Source of the DNA: Oxalobacteraceae bacterium
GTDB lineage: Bacteria; Pseudomonadota; Gammaproteobacteria; Burkholderiales; Burkholderiaceae_D
Length of the DNA stretch: 64,000 nucleotides
Direction of reading: 5' to 3'
NCBI GenBank assembly: GCA_947374865.1
Contig: CANCDR010000002.1
Location: forward strand, 62,001 to 126,000
This document shows positions 1 through 8,693 of this stretch, piece by piece (position 1 is the stretch's first letter; every line of letters starts with the position of its first letter). A program made the position numbers and the translations under genes. The notes below the pieces were generated by a model. That model ran no database searches. It had not been told where the DNA came from and saw only the letters and a list, made by a program, of their open reading frames with translations.

Positions 1-1007
1 ATCCGGCGGCCAAATTCTGCCTTGTTTTGATTCGTCACTGGTGGCGCCGTGGCGACCAGTTTTTTGAGCGTTTCCATCGGCATCGCCTGCAATGCCTCGC
101 TTAAGCGCAGCTCACCGATCGTCTGCCCTTGCACATACCACGGCGGATCGGTCGACAAAACTTCATCGATCGGCGCGTCATCGCCAAACTGCCAGCAAAG
201 CTGCGCCATGTCAGCGCGTCCCAACACTTCACGCCAGCCCAGACTGGCCGTGCGCAGTGGCCCGGGCTTGAGCAAAGTGAGCGCCCCTGCTTTCAGATCG
301 GCGCGTTCATTGGCCCAATACAGCCGCTCCTCTTGCAGCAGATGCTGGATCAAGATGGCACCGAGCTGGCCCTTGAGTTCCGTCACCGCACCGTTGTAGG
401 TAATACTGCCCAACATGCCGATAAATAATTGCGCAGGATAGGTATCCGCCGGCTTGATATAACTGGGCGGATAGGAGGCCAGACTATAGGTATCGCGCAG
501 CATGGACGCGGTAGCGATTTCACCATCGGCGCCCAGTGTGAGTTTGCACATGACTAAATCGATGCGCCGGCCCAGGTGCTCGGGGATCATCACAAAGGCC
601 AGGGATTGTTTATTTTTTGGCTTGGCCGCTGCGATTACCTGGGCTTGACTGGCCTGGGCAAAATCTTTCAACCACAGTTGCATCCCATAAGGCAGGGACT
701 GCGCGACCGGCGCGCCATACTGTGTGACCTGGGCGTGCTTCATACAGCTCAACAGCAGCGCCACCACATGCTTACAGTTCGAAGACATCGGGCAGCTACA
801 GCGACCGTGAATAGCGACCTGCAGGCCTTTTTCATCCCACGTTACATGCTGCGAATAGACTTGATTCTGGCTGCCATAGACTTTGCCATCAATCGCCTTC
901 TCGCCCACGTTGAAGTCGACGACTTTGCCGCTCAACATAAGCTCTTCGCCGCGCTGCACGCTGCCGGCGTCAAAGTTATGGCGGATGTCGTCTTTTGTAA
1001 AATGCAT
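1..1007 (-). CDS. SWIM zinc-finger helicase (SNF2/DEAD-type), N-terminal part only
   Basis: The reading frame is open on the minus strand from about 1031 down to the window edge, so only the first ~335 residues are present. Near residue 60 the translation has a SWIM zinc-finger signature (CSCP...CKHVVALL, i.e. CxC-xn-CxH), typical of bacterial SNF2-family helicases of the HepA/RapA group that carry an N-terminal SWIM domain. The ATPase motor would lie beyond position 1 and cannot be checked. I place the start at the ATG at 1007 (MHFTKDDIRHNF); in-frame ATGs at 1028 and 1031 are alternatives, and none has a strong ribosome-binding site. The gene is divergent from fadD. The SWIM domain is seen directly; assignment to a helicase is from family knowledge and the size of the open frame. 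Confidence 0.75.
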   Translation of the reverse strand, partial: MHFTKDDIRHNFDAGSVQRGEELMLSGKVVDFNVGEKAIDGKVYGSQNQVYSQHVTWDEKGLQVAIHGRCSCPMSSNCKHVVALLLSCMKHAQVTQYGAPVAQSLPYGMQLWLKDFAQASQAQVIAAAKPKNKQSLAFVMIPEHLGRRIDLVMCKLTLGADGEIATASMLRDTYSLASYPPSYIKPADTYPAQLFIGMLGSITYNGAVTELKGQLGAILIQHLLQEERLYWANERADLKAGALTLLKPGPLRTASLGWREVLGRADMAQLCWQFGDDAPIDEVLSTDPPWYVQGQTIGELRLSEALQAMPMETLKKLVATAPPVTNQNKAEFGRR

Positions 1008-1107
1008 GCCCTGGCCGATAAGATTCATCATCCAAATGTGATGAACCTGCCATTATCGCAGATGCTGCTTTACCGGTGGTCGACAGGCTTTTGCCAAGCT
1101 CGCCGGC

Positions 1108-1138
1108 TTGACAGACATATATCAATACACTACTGTAT
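1108..1138 (+). promoter_or_regulatory. fadD promoter with overlapping palindromic operator
   Basis: TTGACA (1108-1113) is followed by 17 bases and then TACTGT (1131-1136), a sigma70-like arrangement. Over the -10 lies a 14-bp near-palindrome, ATACACTACTGTAT (1125-1138; two asymmetric positions). The same 14 bases with the same -35/-10 geometry occur at 3023-3053, and a perfect variant occurs at 10139-10152. A repressor covering the -10 is the simplest reading; TetR-family regulators commonly bind sites of this size. No regulator gene for it lies in the window. Confidence 0.7.
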
Positions 1139-1212
1139 GTTCAAGACATCGCATTGCCTTCCGGCGCGGCATGCCTGGCGCAATAAGATGATGTCAATAA
1201 CAGGAGATGAAC

Positions 1213-2886
1213 ATGGAAAAAATCTGGGTCAAGCACTATTCCGCTGGTGTGCCGGCAGAGATTGACGTCAATGCGCTGGGCTCGATCGGCGATTATTTTT
1301 CCAACGCGGCGGCACAATTTGCCAGTCGCCGTGCTTTCATCAGCGGTGCGACCGGCCAGGTCATTCGCTACGACGAACTGGATCAGATGTCGCTGCAGGT
1401 AGCGGCCTATTTTCAGTCCGTACTCAAGCTCGCGCCCGGCGCCCGGGTGGCTGTCATGATGCCTAATCTGCTGCAGTATCCGGTATGCCTGTTTGGCCTT
1501 TTGCGCGCCGGGTATGTGGTGGTAAATGTGAACCCTATGTACACCCCGCGCGAACTCGAACATCAGCTCAAGGATTCGGGCGCCGAGGCAATGATCGTGG
1601 TCGATATTTTTGCCCATACGCTGGCCAAGGTGATCGCCAATACGGCGGTACGGCAGGTCATCGTGACCGGTCTGGCCGATATGCTGCCGTGGGCTAAACG
1701 GGTTGTCGCCCACTGGCTGATCCGCAAGGTCAAAAAAGCTGTGCTGCCTTACGCGCTGCCGGGCAAGGTCGATTTTCTCGACATGCTGACACAAGGTGCG
1801 CAGGCAGGTTTTACGCCTGTCGATGTGAAGACCGGCGATCTGGCCTTTTTGCAGTACACCGGTGGCACGACGGGCATCTCCAAAGGCGCCATGCTCACGC
1901 ACGCGAATATTCTGGCGAATGTGAATCAGGTACAGGTCTGGCTGGATCCCAGCCTCGATAAGTCGGTGGAGCTGATTTCGATTACGGCGATTCCGCTTTA
2001 CCATATCTTTGCGCTGAGTTCCTGCCTGGGCTTTGTCAGTTTGGGCGGCACCAATGTGCTGGTATCGGACCCGCGTAATATTCCGGCCTTCATCAAGGTG
2101 CTGGCCAAGTATCGCTTCGTCTCTCTGCCGGCCGTCAATACCCTCTTCAATGGTCTGATCAACGACCCCCATTTTGCCAAACTTGATTTTTCCCAGCTGC
2201 GCTTAGCCATTGGCGGTGGCGCAGCGGTGCAGCGGCCGGTGGCCGAACGCTGGCAGGCGATCACCAAATCCCCTTTGGTCGAAGGCTATGGCCTGACCGA
2301 ATGTTCACCCACGGTGACCATTAACCCGGTGGATATGACCGAGTTCAGCGGCAGCGTGGGTCTGCCGTTGCCATCGACCGAGATATCGATCCGTGGTGAA
2401 GATGGCCTGGAAGTGAACCTGGGCGAAGCCGGTGAATTGTGCGTGCGCGGACCGCAAGTCATGAAGGGGTACTGGAATCGTGCGGCAGAAACCGCCCAGG
2501 TCATGACGCAGGACGGCTATCTGCGTACCGGCGACGTGGCGACCATGGATGCGCAGGGCTTCATCAAGATCGTCGACCGCAAAAAGGACATGATCCTGGT
2601 CTCCGGCTTTAACGTCTACCCGAACGAAATCGAGGAAGTCGTGATGATGCACCCCGACGTGCTCGAAGTGGCCGCCGTGGCGCGTCCGGATGATCATACC
2701 GGTGAAGCCGTGCGCATCTATGTGGTGAAAAAATCTGCCGCACTGACCAGCGAGATCCTCACCGCGCACTGTCGCGCCAACCTGACGAACTATAAGGTAC
2801 CGCGGCAGATCATCTTTTTGGATGAACTCCCGAAGAGCAATGTGGGCAAAATTTTACGACGCGAATTACGTGACTTGGTCGCTTGA
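1213..2886 (+). CDS. fadD: Long-chain fatty acid--CoA ligase
   Basis: This is an acyl-CoA synthetase of the AMP-forming ANL superfamily, which activates fatty acids to acyl-CoA through an acyl-adenylate at the inner face of the membrane. At 557 residues it has the normal FadD length. The P-loop YTGGTTGISKG is at about 215-225, then the GYGLTECSP adenylation motif, the GYWNR/YLRTGD region, DRKKDMILVSGFNVYPNEIE, and the C-terminal catalytic lysine motif NVGKILRREL. An ATG at 1207 is possible, but AGGAG at 1202-1206 would then abut it. The ATG at 1213 has a 6-base spacing and gives MEKIWVKHY, which resembles the start of E. coli FadD. It lies at the head of the sulfatase cluster under the shared operator, suggesting that a fatty acid or alkyl chain is released or imported by the cluster. 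Confidence 0.92.
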   Translation: MEKIWVKHYSAGVPAEIDVNALGSIGDYFSNAAAQFASRRAFISGATGQVIRYDELDQMSLQVAAYFQSVLKLAPGARVAVMMPNLLQYPVCLFGLLRAGYVVVNVNPMYTPRELEHQLKDSGAEAMIVVDIFAHTLAKVIANTAVRQVIVTGLADMLPWAKRVVAHWLIRKVKKAVLPYALPGKVDFLDMLTQGAQAGFTPVDVKTGDLAFLQYTGGTTGISKGAMLTHANILANVNQVQVWLDPSLDKSVELISITAIPLYHIFALSSCLGFVSLGGTNVLVSDPRNIPAFIKVLAKYRFVSLPAVNTLFNGLINDPHFAKLDFSQLRLAIGGGAAVQRPVAERWQAITKSPLVEGYGLTECSPTVTINPVDMTEFSGSVGLPLPSTEISIRGEDGLEVNLGEAGELCVRGPQVMKGYWNRAAETAQVMTQDGYLRTGDVATMDAQGFIKIVDRKKDMILVSGFNVYPNEIEEVVMMHPDVLEVAAVARPDDHTGEAVRIYVVKKSAALTSEILTAHCRANLTNYKVPRQIIFLDELPKSNVGKILRRELRDLVA

Positions 2887-3022
2887 CGGCACACCCTATG
2901 ACGCGCTCATACCAGGAAGCCTCGACTTGGGACATGAGCGTAAAACATGGGTTTAGTTAAATTATTTTTTTGACACTATTTTGCGGCCTCACCACACCGG
3001 CGCATATTAGAGTCGTCATTCT

Positions 3023-3053
3023 TTGACTTTGGGCAAACAATACACTACTGTAT
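3023..3053 (+). promoter_or_regulatory. Promoter and palindromic operator before the PF10118 gene
   Basis: TTGACT (3023-3028), a 17-base spacer and TACTGT (3046-3051). The 14-bp near-palindrome at 3040-3053 is identical base for base to that at the fadD promoter and covers the -10 in the same register. This implies co-regulation of fadD with the operon starting at 3090. Confidence 0.7.
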
Positions 3054-3089
3054 GGTACATACAAACTCGCATGTGCATTGGAGAATCGC

Positions 3090-3914
3090 ATGAATACGCT
3101 CCTCGTCAGACGTCTTTTGATTGATTTGAATACACCCTTCCCGGCACGCTGGAATGGCGGCGACGCCTTCCGGTCGGCGTTTTTCAATGCGCTGTCGATG
3201 AGCTTTCCGGTCGGCGAACAGTATTTTATTGATTCTGTGCGCAATGGCTTGAAGACCCTGCCGGACGAAAAGCAGCAGGAATTCGCTGTTGAAGTGCAGG
3301 GTTTTATCGGCCAGGAAGCGACTCATCGGCGGATTCATGCGCTGTTTAATGCGCATCTCGAAAAGCTGGGCTACCACAACGAAATTGCCCGACGTGCCGC
3401 AAGCCGGGTCACAGCCAACGCCCATCGTGATCCACGCATGCATGTCGCCGCGACGGCCGCGACCGAGCACTTCACGGCCATTTTTGCCGATTGGATGTTG
3501 CGGCATCCCGAAGCGCTGGCCGGCGCTGAAGAACGTCTGCAAACCATGTGGCATTGGCATTCTGCCGAAGAGTCCGAGCACCGCTGCACGGCCTTCAATA
3601 TTTATAACGCGATGGGTGGTAATCATCAGTGGCGAATCCGTACTTTTTACTATGTCACAGTGACTTTCCTGTCGGACGTCGCCCGGCAAACCGTGCGTAA
3701 TTTGTGGCATGATGGCAGCTTATTCAAGTGGAGCACCTGGCGCAGCGCGGCGTCTTTCCTGTTTTCCAAGGAAGGCATTATTCGCTCGAATGTCGGCCTC
3801 TGGCGTGATTATCTGGCGCCTGATTTTCACCCGAACCAGCACGATGCACGCATGTCGGAACAGTGGCTGATCGATCATCAAGACCAATTTTCGGTGGTCG
3901 GTAAAGTGGCTTGA
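3090..3914 (+). CDS. PF10118-type metal-dependent hydrolase
   Basis: A 274-residue protein of the bacterial 'metal-dependent hydrolase' family (PF10118), helical and ferritin-like in character. Candidate metal ligands are EATHRRIH (ExxH), an EHF motif, and EESEH near the middle (HSAEESEHRC), a pattern typical of carboxylate-bridged dimetal sites. No signal peptide or membrane segment is seen, so it is probably cytoplasmic. The start is the ATG at 3090 because GGAG at 3080-3083 is 6 bases upstream; the TTG at 3078 would overlap the ribosome-binding site. It opens the operon that continues with the first sulfatase. Members of this family are poorly characterised, so whether it is a hydrolase or an oxygenase is unknown. 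Confidence 0.75.
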   Translation: MNTLLVRRLLIDLNTPFPARWNGGDAFRSAFFNALSMSFPVGEQYFIDSVRNGLKTLPDEKQQEFAVEVQGFIGQEATHRRIHALFNAHLEKLGYHNEIARRAASRVTANAHRDPRMHVAATAATEHFTAIFADWMLRHPEALAGAEERLQTMWHWHSAEESEHRCTAFNIYNAMGGNHQWRIRTFYYVTVTFLSDVARQTVRNLWHDGSLFKWSTWRSAASFLFSKEGIIRSNVGLWRDYLAPDFHPNQHDARMSEQWLIDHQDQFSVVGKVA

Positions 3915-3933
3915 ATTCTAAAATAATTAAGCG

Positions 3934-3962
3934 CACGCGGATGTCTTCAGGCATCCAGCGTG
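3934..3962 (+). other. Intergenic hairpin between PF10118 gene and sulfatase
   Basis: CACGC-GGATG (3934-3943) pairs with CATCC-A-GCGTG (3952-3962), giving 10 base pairs with one bulged A and an 8-base loop. No T-run follows, so it is more likely an mRNA processing or attenuation structure than an intrinsic terminator. Confidence 0.5.
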
Positions 3963-3994
3963 ACCAAATATAGCGATCGCGAAGAGACACCGGT

Positions 3995-5659
3995 GTGAAA
4001 AGAAAAAAAGTCCTCAGTATCGCCCTTTTTAGCCTCCTTATTCTGGCTGCTGTCGCTTATTTTTTTCGCATCACGATCCTGCAATATTCTCTTGGCTGGT
4101 ACACCGATCTAAATCATCCACGCGCCGCCAATCACGCCGTGCCCTGGCTTGACGGGCCCGCACAGGCCACGCTCGCAGCAGCCAAACGCCCACCCAATAT
4201 CATCGTGATTATGGCCGACGATCTCGGCATGAATAACGTCACCACGTATGGCGGCGGCTATGCTGAACTAGGGGTGCCGACGCCGAACATCGATTCGATT
4301 GCCCGCGACGGTGTGCGCTTCGACCAGGGCTATGCTGGCAGCGCGGTGTGTACGGTGTCGCGCGCAGCCATGATGACCGGGCGCTACCCATGGCGCTTCG
4401 GCGTCGAATTTACCCCGACGCCAGGCTCTCTAGCCAAAGTAGCGGGCGAATTGTATGCCGACCCGGATCGCCTGTATCCGGTGGTGGTGGATCAGAAAAA
4501 AGCCAGTCAGGCCAAGGACTTCAACGATCTGGGCATGCCCGCCTCCGAGCTGACGATCGCCGAGCTGCTGAAAACGCGCGGCTATCATAATCTTCACATC
4601 GGTAAATGGCACCTGGGCAGCACGACGGAAATGCGGCCCAATAATCAGGGCTTTGATGAAACGCTGTTCATGGAAAGCGGACTTTATTTGCCGGAGAAAG
4701 ACCCGAATGTGGTCAATTCCAAGCAAGACTTTGATCCGATCGACAAATTTTTGTGGCCCAATATGCGCTACGGCGTGAGCTATAACGGCGGCAAATGGTT
4801 TGAGCCAAATAAATACCTGACCGACTACTTTACCGATGAAGCCGTCACCGCCATCAAGCGTAATAAAAACCAGCCGTTCTTTCTGTATCTGGCGCACTGG
4901 GGCGTGCACACCCCGCTGCAAGCTGCCAAGGCGGATTACGATGCCTTGTCCGCCATTCCCGATCACCGGCGGCGGGTGTATGCGGCGATGGTGCGTTCGG
5001 TAGACCGAAGCGTCGGCCGGGTCCTGCAAACCCTGCGTGATGAGGGGCTCGATGACAATACCATCGTCATCTTCACCAGTGACAATGGCGCGCCAAACTA
5101 CATTGGCCTGCCGGAAGTCAATCAACCCTACCGCGGCTGGAAGCTGAGCTTTTTCCAAGGCGGGATACGCGTACCCTACGTCGCAAAATGGCCGGGCCAT
5201 ATCGCGCCGGGAACGCAGTATCGCGAGCCCGTCTCGAACATCGATATTCTGCCGACCGTGCTCGCTGCTGCCGGCGCTGCGCTGCCTACCGATCGCGTCG
5301 TCGATGGCGTCAATTTGCTGCCCTTTTTAACTGCCAAGCCGGCCAAACAGCCGGAGCGTCCACTGTTCTGGCGCGACGGGCCGTATCGTGCGGTGCAGGA
5401 TCAGGGCTGGAAGCTCATCGCCGCGCACCGGCCACAAAAAAACTGGCTGTTCAATCTGCAGTCCGATCCGACCGAACAGCATAATCTGGCCGATACGCAG
5501 CCAGCCAAATTAGCCCAGCTGCAGGCCTTGCTGACCAAGCATCATGCCCAGATGCCGGCCTCGCTCTGGCCTTCCTTTATCGAACTGCCGGTCACGATCG
5601 ATAAAACGCTCAATCAAAAACAAACGCCAGACGATGTCGTCACTTACTGGGTCAATTAA
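3995..5659 (+). CDS. Membrane-anchored type I sulfatase with CTVSR motif
   Basis: A 554-residue sulfatase of the formylglycine-dependent alkaline-phosphatase-like superfamily. An N-terminal hydrophobic segment at about 6-25, preceded by KRKK, should anchor it with the catalytic domain in the periplasm. Metal-binding DD follows in IMADDLG (about 75-76). The modification motif is C119-T-V-S-R-A-A-M-M-T-G; the consensus has Pro at the third position (CxPSR), here replaced by Val. GKWHLG, HTPLQ and FTSDNGAPN, other sulfatase signatures, are all present. The start is a GTG at 3995 with an AGAGA-type ribosome-binding site. It is followed without a gap by the SDR (TAA-ATG). A formylglycine-generating enzyme lies in the same operon. 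The substrate is not known; the company of fadD suggests a sulfated lipid. Confidence 0.88.
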   Translation: MKRKKVLSIALFSLLILAAVAYFFRITILQYSLGWYTDLNHPRAANHAVPWLDGPAQATLAAAKRPPNIIVIMADDLGMNNVTTYGGGYAELGVPTPNIDSIARDGVRFDQGYAGSAVCTVSRAAMMTGRYPWRFGVEFTPTPGSLAKVAGELYADPDRLYPVVVDQKKASQAKDFNDLGMPASELTIAELLKTRGYHNLHIGKWHLGSTTEMRPNNQGFDETLFMESGLYLPEKDPNVVNSKQDFDPIDKFLWPNMRYGVSYNGGKWFEPNKYLTDYFTDEAVTAIKRNKNQPFFLYLAHWGVHTPLQAAKADYDALSAIPDHRRRVYAAMVRSVDRSVGRVLQTLRDEGLDDNTIVIFTSDNGAPNYIGLPEVNQPYRGWKLSFFQGGIRVPYVAKWPGHIAPGTQYREPVSNIDILPTVLAAAGAALPTDRVVDGVNLLPFLTAKPAKQPERPLFWRDGPYRAVQDQGWKLIAAHRPQKNWLFNLQSDPTEQHNLADTQPAKLAQLQALLTKHHAQMPASLWPSFIELPVTIDKTLNQKQTPDDVVTYWVN

Positions 5660-6433
5660 ATGTCTAATCTTCCTCGCATTGCACACAACAAAACGGTCGT
5701 CATTACCGGCGCCTCGGCAGGTATCGGTCGCGCGCTGGCGTTTGAATTTGCCCGTCGCGGCTATCATCTGGGGCTGACAGCGCGCCGGCTGGATGTGCTG
5801 ACTGCACTGCGCGAAGAAATCCTGGCAGCTTGCGGCGACAGCACACGCACGATCGCCATCAGCGCGCTCGATGTAGATCAGACCGAGACGGTCGAACCGG
5901 TCTTGCAGGCGCTGTTTGCACGTTTGGGCGGCATCGATATCATGGTCGTCAATGCGGGGGTGAATGCCATCACCTCGGTCGGCAAGGGCGACATCCTCAA
6001 GCAAAAGCAATTAATCATGACCAATGTGATCGGCGCCATGGCGAGCGTAGACGCAGCGGCAGCGCATTTCATCGCCCGTGGTGCCGGCCAGATCGTCGGT
6101 ATTTCTTCGCTGGCTGCAGTCAAGGGCATACCAAAACAGGCTGCTTATTGCGCCAGCAAGGCGGGGTTTTCGATGTATCTTGAAGCGGCGCGGATTGAAC
6201 TCAAGCGCAAGCATATTAGCGTCACGACCATCATGCCCGGCTTTGTCATCACCGACATCATGCCGCATATCGAAAAATATCCGTTTGCCGTCTCCGCCGA
6301 GCAGGCTGCGCGCGAAACCGTGACGCTCATTGAAAACAAAAAAGCGGTCGGCATTGTGCCCGGCTACCCGTGGCGATTATTGCGTCCCTTCATGCGCCTG
6401 ATTCCCGATAGCCTGTGGCGCAAGCTGGTCTGA
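5660..6433 (+). CDS. Short-chain dehydrogenase/reductase (classical SDR)
   Basis: A 257-residue cytoplasmic NAD(P)-dependent oxidoreductase. The nucleotide-binding TGASAGIG lies near residue 16, NAG in VVNAGV, catalytic Ser in ISSLAA, and the YxxxK pair in YCASK. The basic residues after the second strand (TARR) favour NADP. Its ATG directly follows the sulfatase stop, which implies translational coupling. It probably oxidises an alcohol freed by desulfation or reduces a keto intermediate; the C-terminal hydrophobic stretch (PWRLLRPFMRLIPDSLW) resembles SDRs acting on membrane lipids or steroids. The substrate is inference. Confidence 0.88.
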   Translation: MSNLPRIAHNKTVVITGASAGIGRALAFEFARRGYHLGLTARRLDVLTALREEILAACGDSTRTIAISALDVDQTETVEPVLQALFARLGGIDIMVVNAGVNAITSVGKGDILKQKQLIMTNVIGAMASVDAAAAHFIARGAGQIVGISSLAAVKGIPKQAAYCASKAGFSMYLEAARIELKRKHISVTTIMPGFVITDIMPHIEKYPFAVSAEQAARETVTLIENKKAVGIVPGYPWRLLRPFMRLIPDSLWRKLV

Positions 6434-6464
6434 CGCGATAATCTACGAAAGCCTACTAGCACCG

Positions 6465-7574
6465 ATGAAAAAAACATTGACCCTCTACGGCTGGCATTTG
6501 TCCTACTTTACCGGCAAGGTGCTGTGCTATCTGCGCTACAAGGGCATCCCTTTTACCGACCAGCCAGTCAATGCCTACACCCTGATGTGGCGCATCAAAA
6601 AAGAAACTGGCGCAATGGTCATGCCTGTCATTACCACGCCAGACGGTGAATGGATTCAGGATTCGACTGTCATCATCGAACGACTGGAGGCGCAGTTTAG
6701 CCACCGTCCGGTAACGCCGACCACGCCGGTGCAGCAATTTGCGGCCTCACTGATGGAAGCCTGGGGCGACGAATGGTGGGTCCCGGTTGCCATGCATACC
6801 CGCTGGTCGTATAGCGAAAACTATGCCTTGTTTGAACACGATGCGGGACGCGCATTGCTACCGTATTTCCCGGCCTTTCTGCAACGCCAGGTGGTCGCAC
6901 GGGTGGCCGGTAAATTACGTGGCATGCTGCATTCGGTCGGCGTGCGGCCAGAACAGTTCGCGCTGCTCAATCAATGGACGGGCGAAATGCTCGATCTGCT
7001 CGACGCGCATTTTGCCCAGCATGACTTTCTGTTTGGCGGCCATCCGACGATCGGTGACTTTGGTTTAGTCGGCACCATGTATGGCCACCTGGGTCGTGAC
7101 CCGTGGCCGGCGCGCGAGTTGATCGCCAAGCGGCCCGCCCTGCAAGCCTGGCTCGAGCGCATGCGTCATCCCGACCCGCACAATACGCCCACCCTGCTGG
7201 ACGGCGATCAAATCGCGTCAACGCTGGCGCCGGTATTCAAGGCGATCTTTGCTGAATTTTTGCCGATGCTGGAAGGGATCAATCAGCAGGTCAAGACGGC
7301 TATGTTGACCCTGCCTGCCGGCAAAGCCCTGCCGCGCGTGTTGGCGGATGTGGCGTGCCCCATGGGTCAGGGCACTTTCTATCGTGGCGCCCTGCCCTAT
7401 ACGCTGTGGATGGCGCAGCGCACGCTGGATATTTACCACGCCATGCCAGCGCATGCGCAGGCCGCGGTGCGCGAATGGCTGAGCAAAGTCGGTGGATCGG
7501 CATTTCTGACATTGGACATTCCGCGTTTGCGGCGCAGTGGTTTGCGAGTTGTTCCTGTAACGCAAGCAGTGTAA
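6465..7574 (+). CDS. Glutathione S-transferase family protein
   Basis: 369 residues, longer than a usual GST (about 200-230). An N-terminal thioredoxin-like domain starts LYGWHLSYFTGKV with PVITTPDG and a D/S pair (QDSTVI) fitting the glutathione-binding site. A GST C-terminal helical domain follows, with GGHPTIGDFGL, a well-conserved GST_C motif. The C-terminal ~120 residues after about 250 have no obvious counterpart in a simple GST. No Cys is present at the usual omega-class active site. It lies between the SDR and the formylglycine-generating enzyme, all in one direction with short gaps. The role in the pathway is unknown. Confidence 0.75.
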   Translation: MKKTLTLYGWHLSYFTGKVLCYLRYKGIPFTDQPVNAYTLMWRIKKETGAMVMPVITTPDGEWIQDSTVIIERLEAQFSHRPVTPTTPVQQFAASLMEAWGDEWWVPVAMHTRWSYSENYALFEHDAGRALLPYFPAFLQRQVVARVAGKLRGMLHSVGVRPEQFALLNQWTGEMLDLLDAHFAQHDFLFGGHPTIGDFGLVGTMYGHLGRDPWPARELIAKRPALQAWLERMRHPDPHNTPTLLDGDQIASTLAPVFKAIFAEFLPMLEGINQQVKTAMLTLPAGKALPRVLADVACPMGQGTFYRGALPYTLWMAQRTLDIYHAMPAHAQAAVREWLSKVGGSAFLTLDIPRLRRSGLRVVPVTQAV

Positions 7575-7649
7575 AATTTCGCCACATTGCTGGCGCCCTA
7601 TGCTCAAGACCAGAAAAACACTGAACAGCACATCGAAAAATTTAACGCC

Positions 7650-8693
7650 ATGCGCCCACTTTCCAAACGTTCCTTCGCCTATCTGGGCGCTTTTTTATTG
7701 TTGCTCTCACTGTTGATCGGGTTGGGCTGGTGGTGGCATGCTAAAGAGCAGGCGAACAAAAAACCTGTACGCGTCGAACCGACTGCCTGTACGCTGCCAG
7801 CACAATCTGCCTCAGCGCCGCATCCCGGCATGGTATGGGTGCCTGGCGGTGAATATACACCTGGCGACACCACCTACCCTGAAGAACTTCCCGCTGGAAA
7901 AGTGCGCGTCAAGGGCTTCTGGATGGATCGCACCGAAGTCACGAACGATGAATTTGCCGCCTTTATCAAGGCGACTGGCTATGTCACCGTCGCTGAGCGC
8001 CCAGTCAATCAAATTCTGCATCCGGGATTACCGACCGATATGCAGCAGCCAGGCGCTGTGGTGTTTGTGATTCCAGAAAATGTGAACGGCAAAGAAAATA
8101 TCTCACAATGGTGGCAGTATTTACCGGGCGCGAATTGGCGCCATCCGGGTGGACCGGCGACCACGATTGAGGGACACGGTGCCTTTCCGGTGGTGACCAT
8201 TACACCTGAAGATGCACAAGCCTATGCCAAATGGCGCGGTCACAGCATGCCCAGCGAAGCGGAATGGGAATGGGCTGCACGGGCTGCGCAGGACAAGGCC
8301 GTCGATGAACATGAACAGCCTGATCAGGCGAACACCTGGCAAGGCTTATTCCCGATCGTGAACTCCGCCAAGGATGGCTTTGTCGGTTTGGCACCGGTCG
8401 GCTGTTACGCCTCGAATGCGCTCGGTCTGTTCGATATGATCGGCAATGTATGGGAGCTCACGACCGATGCCTGGAGTGATAACCACCCTGCCGCCAGCGC
8501 GGTGCATCCGGATCAGCTGCCGACTAATTTTCGCGCCGCCGCCAGCGACCGGCAGGTGATCAAGGGCGGATCGTTTTTGTGCTCACCAGACTACTGCATG
8601 CGCTACCGCGCCGGCTCGCGACAGCCGCAGGAAGTCGATCTGGGTGCCAGCCATCTCGGCTTTCGCACCATCCTGGTCGCCAAAGGTCCGTGA
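7650..8693 (+). CDS. Membrane-anchored formylglycine-generating enzyme (SUMF1 family)
   Basis: A 347-residue enzyme of the FGE-sulfatase (SUMF1) family. After a single hydrophobic segment at about 10-29 preceded by basic residues (N-in, so catalytic domain outside), the FGE core begins at GMVWVPGGEY and continues through WMDRTEVTNDEFAAF, MPSEAEWEWAAR and GNVWEL. The C-terminal region has C311-SPDY-C316-MRYR, matching the spacing of the two copper-binding catalytic cysteines of true FGEs, followed by SHLGFR. Many SUMF1 homologues lack these cysteines, so this is probably a genuine sulfatase activator. The ATG at 7650 is preferred over an upstream TTG at 7587, because the anchor then begins normally. 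The next gene overlaps its stop (GTGA). Confidence 0.85.
   Translation: MRPLSKRSFAYLGAFLLLLSLLIGLGWWWHAKEQANKKPVRVEPTACTLPAQSASAPHPGMVWVPGGEYTPGDTTYPEELPAGKVRVKGFWMDRTEVTNDEFAAFIKATGYVTVAERPVNQILHPGLPTDMQQPGAVVFVIPENVNGKENISQWWQYLPGANWRHPGGPATTIEGHGAFPVVTITPEDAQAYAKWRGHSMPSEAEWEWAARAAQDKAVDEHEQPDQANTWQGLFPIVNSAKDGFVGLAPVGCYASNALGLFDMIGNVWELTTDAWSDNHPAASAVHPDQLPTNFRAAASDRQVIKGGSFLCSPDYCMRYRAGSRQPQEVDLGASHLGFRTILVAKGP

Noticed and set aside
1141-2172. 343-codon open frame on the minus strand across fadD
   Set aside because: It is antisense to a complete, motif-bearing FadD, is rich in His/Arg/Gln, and has no family resemblance.
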